Positions 56,189-64,000 of a DNA stretch of 64,000 nucleotides are shown in pieces. Origin of the DNA: Uranotaenia lowii (lineage: Eukaryota > Arthropoda > Insecta > Diptera > Culicidae); contig NC_073693.1 of NCBI RefSeq assembly GCF_029784155.1, positions 186,455,802 to 186,519,801 of the forward strand. The letters run 5' to 3'. A model generated the notes under the pieces. It worked only from the letters and a program-made list of their open reading frames with translations, was not told the DNA's origin and did not search any database. Within the stretch, counting starts at the first letter, position 1, and each line of letters opens with the position of its first letter. The position numbers and the translations under genes are program-made.

Positions 56189-56844
56189 TTCATCCAAAAT
56201 TCATCTGGTAAAAGGAGATTTCGTCTGGATGCACTGGCATAGACAAGTACGGTTTATTTTTTCTCCGAATTTCTTTCCAGTTATTGGATGCGTTACTTAC
56301 GGTTTATGGATGCTAAGGACGGTCATATTGCTTTGGCTGCTACGAAACTTTCCGTGCGAGTGAAATCCGTGGACAAATTAAGGTTTGAGTGCGTATTTTC
56401 CGGTATTTTCAATTTCGGTATTGGGCGATTCATTAGAATTGTTTACACGCGATCCCCAATAAAACAAATACCGGAAATTTGAGTGAGTAGTAGTGCAAGT
56501 GGGGTCGCTTAGTCAATAGCGACATTTCCAAAACACACGAATACCGAGCACCCAGTGTGTAGTAGTGCGATTTACAGTGCTAGACACGAAAAGCTCCTAC
56601 TCGATTCGAGCAGTTCGGGTATGTGTCTGGGCTACTCGAAAGTTTTTTCAATTCGAGTAAGATTATAGCAATCGTAGAAGGGGTGCCAAATAAGTGGAAT
56701 ATCTTGAAATTCGAATCTGAAACAAATTATAAGGAGGTGTAAAAAATTGCTAAGTTGGTGTTAGGGGGAGTGATTTCTTTTCTGGTATACGAAATTTTTG
56801 CTTACCAACGATAGTGGAAAAAGGCATTTGAAAAAACGCGTGCC
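56189..56844 (+). other. Probable leader of the I-like non-LTR element
   Basis: Precedes the ORF1 pseudogene. It holds two imperfect copies of a GTGxGTAGTAGTGC word (near 56484 and 56559) and a duplicated ACTCGA-containing block near 56596-56662. No reading frame with motifs. Likely the 5' UTR of the element whose ORF1 starts at 56845, though its exact start is not defined. Confidence 0.4.
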
Positions 56845-57740
56845 ATGGATGGCGCGCCCCCCGGGGGTGGGGGACCTACAATATATGTAGATTCATCCCC
56901 CATTCCCCCCTATATGCGTTCGTCAAATTTTGACGGGCGAAAAATTTTCTTGAAAGTCCAAAGACCAGGTGAAAATCCTACACCGCTCCCAAAAAATCCG
57001 TTTTGGTTTTCGTCATTTGTTGAGGCTAAGATTGGAAAACCACTTCGAAAGGAAATCGATATGGCTATCGATGGTAAAGGACTAAGCTATACACTTAGTA
57101 CCTACAACACTAAACTTGCAGAAGAACTTAAGAAAAATCAAAGAGCTTGATACAAACACCGCAATAGAAATTATTGACCACCCGGGACTCAACAAAACGC
57201 TTGGGATCGCCTATCTTCAAGAAGCAACCGACATATCGGAAGAAGAAATTTTGAAAGAGTTGAAAAGTCAGGGTGTGACTGCTGTCAGAAAGATAACGAA
57301 ATATATCGAAAAGAAACAAGTCAATACGCCGATGATGGTCCTGACTTTTGGCAGTACTAAATTGCCGAAAGAAGTTTACTTTGGATGGATTAAGGTATCG
57401 ATACGAACGTATTATGAGAGCCCGATGTTTCTGCAAAAACTGCCTTAACTATCGCCACACAAAAAAACGTTGCGATCAGACAACGCGTTGCACACGTTGC
57501 GCTGGAAATCATCCAAATACAGAAAAGAGCTGTAAGGAAGTTTTTCGCTGCCCGCATTGTCCGGACGGCAAAAACGAGCACTCCGCGGCGGGGCGTGAAT
57601 GCCCGTTATACCGCCATTGAAGTATCCACTTTTATCGTGTAAGCGATGTTCGAATAGATCGGTTTCAAATGATATGCCCTTTCGAAAGGGTTCTATGTTT
57701 TTCGATGTCAAAAATGATAGGAGAGTGAGAGAGGATTAGA
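56845..57740 (+). pseudogene. ORF1 (gag-like) of an I-like non-LTR element, frameshifted
   Basis: Encodes a nucleic-acid-binding ORF1 protein that would package element RNA. The ATG at 56845 opens a Gly/Pro-rich start. A frame change near 57127-57140 leads to IKELDTNTAIEI and an ILKELKSQGVTAVRKITKYI block, typical of I/R1-group ORF1 proteins. A second frame change near 57425-57432 joins to zinc knuckles: CKNCLNYRHTKKRC, CTRCAGNHPNTEKSC, and a third opening CPHCPDGKNEH. After GRECPLYRH at about 57617 a stop intervenes, but a residual DMPFRKGSMFFDVKNDRRV-like stretch in a shifted frame reaches about 57740. No ORF2 follows, so the element is truncated at its 3' side or replaced by the gypsy-related sequence. 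Confidence 0.8.
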
Positions 57741-58844
57741 ATTGTACAATTGGAGGACTGAATACATTTTTTTTGGTTTGGCATTTCAACGAGACAACAT
57801 CTCTTTTATTTTGCTCCTGATCAACCACCACCCGTTTTTCCAGACTATTTCAAGTGACGACGAGGAGAAAAATTTTAAGTTTTTTGTCGAGTGAAATAAT
57901 CTGAAGATCTTTTTCGATGCGATTTTGTATCGCTTTTGGTGCGTGCTTATAACAAACATTGAACAAACAGAACAAGAACAGTTTAGTTGTGCAGAAATCT
58001 TTAGATTTCTAATTTCCACGTGTTATTTTTTTTCTACGGATAAAAGTGCTTCGCCATCTGCTGCGAAAATTGTATTGTTCCGAGGTAACGGAAGTGTTTT
58101 CTTTTGTTCCGGTGCTCGAAACGCCGAAGTACATACGGTTTTCAGCGAATAGCATAAAAAGGAAGAGTTTTGAGAAACAAAAGAAAGTTCGGTACCCACA
58201 TGTAAACGACGCCATTTTGACCGAAAAGAAGAGTTCCTTTGTACTTTTTTCTATCGAAGCCGGCGCTTCCCATTTCTGTTAAATTGAAGCTGCTCTGTTA
58301 AAGTTCCATAAAAAAAACGCATTTTTTATCGTGCGGTGTGCTTTGCATTTTTTTTTATTTTTTGATGCTGGTAGCGATACGGCGTTGTTCCTGTTTTGAG
58401 GTTACGTGCTGCGGTCTGTGCTAACCGTTGTTCTTCCTGACGAAAATCTCATCGTTTGAGGAAAAAATCAACTAAAAAAAAAAAAGAAGATACACCGGAG
58501 GATTTTACCATAGAAGTTTGGTTTTGGCAGGTTCGTTTGTTGGTCTTTTTTTAAGGCATTTTAAGACGAATCTTTTTTGTACTAGCTGATATCAGGTATG
58601 TTTTTTGATTTTAAACTGTTTTAATTTTTTTTATTTTACTTGACGATAATGATTTTTTTTTTAGGTTTATCATTTATTAATTTTTTTTCTTTTTATTTAT
58701 TTCATTTTTTTTTATTTTATTTTGTGTTTGTCTTTTTTTTTGTGTATTTTTTTTTTTTTTTAATTTTTTTTTTTCGGGATTACACTATTTTGAATTTATT
58801 GCCGATTTTTTTTATTCTGTGATTTTTTTTCTTGCTGTGATAAA
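57741..58844 (+). other. Non-coding region upstream of the CACTA element; possible gypsy LTR/leader
   Basis: If the gag-pol frame at 60710 belongs to a complete element, its 5' LTR should lie here, but no second LTR is in the window for comparison. TGGTAGCGATACGG at 58369 shares its first 7 bases with the complement of initiator tRNA-Met but then diverges, so it is a weak primer-site candidate. From 58600 to 58840 the sequence is very T-rich. Confidence 0.35.
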
Positions 58845-58847
58845 TTA

Positions 58848-60660
58848 CACTAGTTTACAGCATTTTTGAACTCAGTAAAGTGAAATTCATTTCCAATGAG
58901 AAATCGGGCGCTGAATCCGAAAATGAAATTCAAAAAAATCTCAGTAGAACCGTTTTTGAGTTATGCTCCAAATATGAAATTTCGAAAAGATTAAAAAAGT
59001 TCTTTTACTTAGATTAAAATATCTCAGACGGTATTACAGTAATTTGAAATCTCTCTTTTGCATATTGAAGGTGAATAAATTTTCTATCGATCATCTGAAC
59101 ACTGTTTTTGCGTTTGACCAACAGTATTGTTGGTATTAGTGACTTTATGAGAAAAAAATTTATAAAAAACGCATTTTTTTAGAGAAAATTTTGTTTCAAC
59201 GAAAGTTTTAGACTCGATGGTAGCATTTAAAAAATATTATTTTCTTTTGCGCTTAAATGTCAATTCAAAACAAAGATTTCAAGTGGTTATTTATCAAAAT
59301 CGGTTGGAAATTGAAGAAGTTATGGCTACTTTACCATAACTGTAATTTTTGCAGTTTTTAATAATTTAACGAACCGCAGTATACTTATCATAGTATAGGT
59401 AGAATGAAACATGATAAATCTCACTCGCTCCAAGTCAAAATTATTTATTAGCTTACCAGAAGGTCACATGCCAAGTTTCAAGAAGATCTGATTATAGGGA
59501 GGGGTGCTTAAGTCTCAAACGTGAATAAAATTTTGAGTTATTTTGCCCGGAAGGAACGAAAAATACTGGTTTTTCATCAATAATTTTTTTCATCACTGGC
59601 TGATTGTTTTTTATGTTTGATTTTCTTAAAGCCTAAGTTAAGACAAATATTTCACCCGAAGACTGTAACTCGATTGGTTTTGAAACAGAAAAGTTATTGC
59701 GGTTCAAAGGCCGCAAATTTTGTCCAACACGCAATGAGTACTTTTTACGCATTGCGTTTTATACGACAATTTTCGACCAAAATACAATCTTTGAACCGCA
59801 ATAACTTTTCTGTTTCAAATCCAATCGAGTTACAGTCTTCGGGTGAAATATTTGTCTCAACTTAGGCTTTAAGAAAATCAACCATAAAAAACAATCAGCT
59901 AGTGATGAAAAAAGTTATTGATGAAAAGCCAGTATTTTTCGTTCCTTCCGGGCAAAATACCTCAAAATTTTATTCACGTTTGAGACTTAAGCACCCCTCC
60001 CTATAATCAGATCTTCTTGAAACTTGGCATGTGACCTTCTGGTAAGCTAATAAATAATTTTGACTTGGAGCGAGTGAGATTTATCATGTTTCATTCTACC
60101 TATACTATGATAAGTATACTGCGGTTCGTTAAATTATTAAAAACTGCAAAAATTACAGTTATGGTAAAGTAGCCATAACTTCTTCAATTTCCAACCGATT
60201 TTGATAAATAACCACTTGAAATCTTTGTTTTGAATTGACATTTAAGCGCAAAAGAAAATAATATTTTTTAAATGCTACCATCGAGTCTAAAACTTTCGTT
60301 GAAACAAAATTTTCTCTAAAAAAATGCGTTTTTTATAAATTTTTTTCTCATAAAGTCACTAATACCAACAATACTGTTGGTCAAACGCAAAAACAGTGTT
60401 CAGATGATCGATAGAAAATTTATTCACCTTCAATATGCAAAAGAGAGATTTCAAATTACTGTTATGCCGTCTGAGATATTTTAATCTAAGTATAAGAACA
60501 TTTTTAATTTTTTCGAAATTTCACATTTGGAGCATAACTCAAAAACGGTTCTACTGAGATTTTTTTGAATTTCATTTTCGGATTCAGCGCCCGATTTTAC
60601 ATTAAAAATGTTGGTCAGTTAATCAAGTTCACGATTTTTTTAAAATTTTGTAAACTAGTG
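58848..60660. mobile_element. CACTA-ended foldback element, 1.8-kb palindrome
   Basis: Ends CACTAGTTTACA and complement, flanked by TTA (58845-58847 and 60661-60663), matching the 3-bp duplication of the EnSpm/CACTA superfamily. Arms 58901-59709 and 59789-60597 are reverse complements that keep a constant coordinate sum (119498) at the two points I checked, so there is no net length change over about 809 bp. I saw few mismatches. The 79-bp centre contains a smaller GCAATG/CATTGC hairpin. No transposase is encoded. Confidence 0.85.
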
Positions 60661-60709
60661 TTATTGTTTTTTTTTTAATTCATTAGTGATTTTTTTTTTT
60701 CATTATATC

Positions 60710-63700
60710 ATGGCACTTTCTACGACTGCTGAACAATTTATTCCGGGGGCTATACCGTTTAGCCAATACGTTGAGCATTTACAATTCTTGTTTCAACACA
60801 ACAATTACCCTGAGGCAAAATATAAAACCTCTTTTCTGGCTGTTTGCGGAACCGAGGTTTATTCCCGCATTAAAGCCCTTTTTCCGGGAAGGGATATTAA
60901 TCAGATTACTTACAAGGAAATAATTGATGGTTTGAAAAAGTACTATGACAAATCTGATTCCGAGGTAATGCAGAGTAACGATTTCTGGACTCGACGTCAA
61001 CGTCATGACGAAAAAGGAATAGATTTTATTTTGTCGGTTAAGCAAGCAGCCGAGGAATGTAATTTCGGAGATCTTAAAGAAAGATTTACCAGGGATTTGT
61101 TAGCCATTGGGGTGTTTGATAAAGATTTGCAATTGAGAATGTTTTACGAAGATAACCTAACACTTAGTAAAGCTGAGAAGATGATTATTAACAGCGAATT
61201 GACAAAAGAGAAGATGCGTAAACTGAATATTGCCGAAGAGAAATCTAGTATTATTGCGCGTTTGGGGCGTAGAGACGAAACTTTTTATCGCAAGCCTAAT
61301 TACCGGGATCGAAGCAGAAGCAATAGCAGAGATCGTTACGTGAGATTTCGTGACTCTAGTAGAGAGAAACAAAATTCGAAGAAGCCTTTATATGTTTGTA
61401 CCTACTGTAAAAAGAAAGGTCATACTGTGAATTTTTGCTATCGTTTAAATCGTCGAAGTCCCAGAGCGTACCAATCTACTTCTCGTTCCAACTATCCGTC
61501 CTCTGTTAAATTTATTGATGCTACCAGGCCTGAGCCTTCCACATCTGGTTTATTTAAACGGTTGAAGTTGGATATTTCTGATTCTGATGAATCTGATGAA
61601 GCATCATGTTTGATGATTTCAGTTGTTAATAAAATTAGCAAACCCTGTTATATTGATGCGTTGGTAGAAAATCGTAGGATGAATTTAGAGGTTGATTGTG
61701 GTTCAGCTGAAAGTGTAATTTCGGAGGATTTTTATTTGAGAGAATTTAAAAACTACAATCTCTCCCCATGTAATATGCGTTTGGTGGTAATCGATGGTAA
61801 CAAACTAAATGTTCTAGGAAAATTCAAGGTTTTAGTACAGCTAAATGGTATTAGAGAACTGGTTGACCTGGTAGTACTGCAGTGTAGCAATGAATTTGTT
61901 CCTCTGATGGGCCGGACCTGGCTTGACGTATTTTGTTTGGATTGGAGAAAGGCTTTTGCTAAACCGTTGGTCCCGGAGAGCTATGTTAAAACACTGAAGC
62001 AGGAGGAAATAGTTCAGAATTTAATGTGTAAGTTCCCTAGTGTTTTCGATAAAGATCTTTCTAAACCGATTATTGGTTTTGTAGGCGATATTGTGTTGAA
62101 AGATTACACTCCAATTTTCAAAAAAGCTTACGAAGTACCTTTGAGATTGCGGGACAGAGTTTTAGAACATTTAAAACAGCTAGAACAAGACAATATCATT
62201 TCTCCAGTTGAAGTAAGTGAGTGGGCATCACCAGTGGTTGTAGTGATTAAAAAGGATCAGGGAATTCGATTAGTAATCGATTGTAAAGTTTCAATCAACA
62301 AATTAATTGTTCCAAACACTTATCCTTTACCTTTGGCACAAGATATTTTTGCGAAATTGGCAGGTGCAAAAATATTCTGTTCTCTTGACCTAGCTGGTGC
62401 CTACACCCAATTGCTTCTATCAGAAAAATCAAAGAATTTCATGGTGATTAACACTATCAAAGGTTTGTATTCTTATAATCGTCTTCCACAGGGAACAGTT
62501 TCCAGTGCTTCTATTTTTCAAAAAGTAATGGATCAAATTTTAAAGGGTTTAGAATATGTTTGTTGTTATCTTGATGATGTTTTGATTGCTGGAAAGGATA
62601 TCATTGACTGCAAAAGGAAGCTTTATTTGGTTTTAGAGAGATTGTCTAAAGCCAACATCAAAGTAAATATTAAGAAATGCAAATTTTTTGTAAATCGTTT
62701 ACCATATTTAGGACATATTTTGACAGCTGATGGGTTGTTACCCTGTCCTGATAAAGTGGAGACTATCCGTGCAGCAAAAGCTCCGAAAAATGTTTCGGAG
62801 TTGAAGGCTTTTTTAGGTTTATTGACATTTTATTCTAAATTCATTCCTAATTTATCATCTCGTATTCACGTTTTATATTCGCTTTTAAAGAAAGATACTA
62901 AGTTTGTTTGGAATGGCGAATGTGAAAAGGTTTTTTTTGACTGTAAACAATATCTTCTTAACCCAAATCTTTTAGTTTATTTCGATCCAGCAAAACCCAT
63001 AGTCCTAGTGACAGATGCCTGTTCTTATGGTCTTGGCGGTGTGATTTCTCATGTTATAAATGGAGAAGAAAGGCCTATAAGTTTTGCTTCATATTCTTTG
63101 AATGCGGCTCAGAAAAATTATCCGATTTTACATTTAGAAGCACTAGCTATTGTAACAACAGTAAAAAAATTTCACAAATTTTTGTACGGCCAAAAATTTA
63201 CCATATTTACAGATCACAAACCTTTAATTGGTATTTTAGGTAAACACGGGAGAAATTCAATATCCGTAACAAGGTTACAAAGATACATTCTTGAATTAGC
63301 TATTTATGATTTTGATATTTTTTACCGTCCATCAGGAAAACTTGGAAATGCAGATTTTTGCTCTAGGTATCCGGTACAAAATTCTGTTCCAAAAGATTTG
63401 GATAGGGAATACGTAAAAAATTTGAATTTCACTTCAGAGTTTCCTCTTGATTATAAACAAATTGCAATTGAATCAAAATCTGACAGTTTCATTTCTAAAA
63501 TTTTGGAATTTTTACGTAGAGGTTGGCCAGAACGTTTAGAAAAGCAGTTTAGGGATGTTTATTCATCACATCAAAACTTGGAAGAAGTTGATGGTTGTTT
63601 GTTATTTTGTGATCGTGTGATAATTCCAGATTCCATGAAAATGTTAATTTTAAAAATGCTCCATGCAAACCACTCTGGTATTACAAAAATAAAACAACTT

Positions 63701-64000
63701 GCCAGAAGAACCGTTTATTGGTTCGGCTTGAATACAGACATTGAAGAATTTGTCAAATCTTGTAGAATTTGTACAGAAATGAATTCTGTAACTAAGCCTC
63801 ATCAATATTCCCAGTGGATCCCTACTGTAAAACCTTTTAGCAGAATTCATGCAGATTTTTTCCATCTCGATAGAAAAACCTTTTTAATAATTGTTGATAG
63901 TTATAGCAAATGGATCGAGATGGAATACATGAAGTATGGGACTGACGCTAAAAAAGTAGTTAAAATTTTTTTAAACTTATTTGCAAGGTATGGTCTTCCT
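60710..64000 (+). CDS. Ty3/gypsy gag-pol polyprotein, open to the right edge
   Basis: One uninterrupted frame of 1097 codons from the ATG at 60710 to the window end, giving a fused gag-pol. In order: a gag segment; a zinc knuckle CTYCKKKGHTVNFC near residue 230; a retropepsin-like site whose usual D-S/T-G reads DCGS at 329-332; reverse transcriptase with SLDLAGAY near 560 and catalytic YLDD at 620-623; RNase H with a TDAC Asp at 769 and TDHKPL at 834-839; and an integrase HHCC zinc finger (His 985, Cys 1018 and 1021). The integrase core has its first catalytic Asp at 1049, followed by IVDSYSKW. The rest of the integrase and the 3' LTR are outside the window. Domain order (RT before integrase) fixes it as Ty3/gypsy; it resembles the Mag/K02A2.6-like group, from memory. 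The protein would make virus-like particles and integrate element cDNA. The leader holds the CACTA element 50 bp upstream. Confidence 0.93.
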   Translation, partial: MALSTTAEQFIPGAIPFSQYVEHLQFLFQHNNYPEAKYKTSFLAVCGTEVYSRIKALFPGRDINQITYKEIIDGLKKYYDKSDSEVMQSNDFWTRRQRHDEKGIDFILSVKQAAEECNFGDLKERFTRDLLAIGVFDKDLQLRMFYEDNLTLSKAEKMIINSELTKEKMRKLNIAEEKSSIIARLGRRDETFYRKPNYRDRSRSNSRDRYVRFRDSSREKQNSKKPLYVCTYCKKKGHTVNFCYRLNRRSPRAYQSTSRSNYPSSVKFIDATRPEPSTSGLFKRLKLDISDSDESDEASCLMISVVNKISKPCYIDALVENRRMNLEVDCGSAESVISEDFYLREFKNYNLSPCNMRLVVIDGNKLNVLGKFKVLVQLNGIRELVDLVVLQCSNEFVPLMGRTWLDVFCLDWRKAFAKPLVPESYVKTLKQEEIVQNLMCKFPSVFDKDLSKPIIGFVGDIVLKDYTPIFKKAYEVPLRLRDRVLEHLKQLEQDNIISPVEVSEWASPVVVVIKKDQGIRLVIDCKVSINKLIVPNTYPLPLAQDIFAKLAGAKIFCSLDLAGAYTQLLLSEKSKNFMVINTIKGLYSYNRLPQGTVSSASIFQKVMDQILKGLEYVCCYLDDVLIAGKDIIDCKRKLYLVLERLSKANIKVNIKKCKFFVNRLPYLGHILTADGLLPCPDKVETIRAAKAPKNVSELKAFLGLLTFYSKFIPNLSSRIHVLYSLLKKDTKFVWNGECEKVFFDCKQYLLNPNLLVYFDPAKPIVLVTDACSYGLGGVISHVINGEERPISFASYSLNAAQKNYPILHLEALAIVTTVKKFHKFLYGQKFTIFTDHKPLIGILGKHGRNSISVTRLQRYILELAIYDFDIFYRPSGKLGNADFCSRYPVQNSVPKDLDREYVKNLNFTSEFPLDYKQIAIESKSDSFISKILEFLRRGWPERLEKQFRDVYSSHQNLEEVDGCLLFCDRVIIPDSMKMLILKMLHANHSGITKIKQLARRTVYWFGLNTDIEEFVKSCRICTEMNSVTKPHQYSQWIPTVKPFSRIHADFFHLDRKTFLIIVDSYSKWIEMEYMKYGTDAKKVVKIFLNLFARYGLP

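Noticed and set aside
58369..58383. Primer-binding site of the gypsy element
   Set aside because: Only the first seven bases match the initiator tRNA-Met complement and no LTR pair is available to fix the boundary.

Overview
This 64 kb window looks like intergenic DNA from a large, AT-rich insect genome, most likely a mosquito or close dipteran. That placement is an inference from the transposon mix: an ITmD37E-type mariner, a Jockey-clade and an I-like non-LTR element, long-LTR and Ty3/gypsy LTR elements, and many MITEs with TA, TTAA or 8-bp target duplications. I found no convincing host gene. Nearly everything recognisable is a transposable element, often inserted in another. No CRISPR, operon or bacterial feature is present.

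Layout. 1-10 kb: fragments of a TA-flanked MITE family, a reverse-strand non-LTR reverse transcriptase pseudogene and a broken mariner; the last two are each interrupted by a 5'-truncated retroposon of one family. 10-20 kb: a perfect 124-bp-arm hairpin, a MITE carrying a tRNA-like stretch, a 9-bp minisatellite, an hAT element with an 8-bp duplication, another tRNA-like-bearing MITE and a foldback element. 20.8-25.1 kb: a complete, very recent LTR element (two 1236-bp LTRs, a primer site matching tRNA-Lys, 5-bp duplication) with no coding capacity. 25.4-31.9 kb: a TTAA-flanked element split by a full-length Jockey retrotransposon (13-bp duplication) with an intact endonuclease/reverse transcriptase ORF and an ORF1 broken by one frame change. 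32.8-36.4 kb: a three-level nest in a TTAA-flanked element. 37.6-38.7 kb: a MITE that houses a 7-bp minisatellite.

39.2-47.6 kb: a degraded hAT-like shell that appears to hold a 2.85-kb hAT element (itself hosting two MITEs) and four further MITEs. A second copy of the inner hAT follows at 47.6 kb. 51.9-57.7 kb: fragments of a transposase, a non-LTR RNase H tail, a second copy of the tRNA-like MITE (with a large inverted duplication) and an I-like ORF1 pseudogene. 58.8-60.7 kb: a 1.8-kb near-perfect palindrome with CACTA ends and a TTA duplication, just upstream of an open 1097-codon Ty3/gypsy gag-pol frame that leaves the window at the right edge.

The Jockey ORF2 and the gypsy gag-pol encode apparently intact enzymes. 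The non-coding LTR element and the MITEs must have been moved by enzymes supplied in trans. All family names rest on motifs, termini and target duplications read by eye, with no database search.
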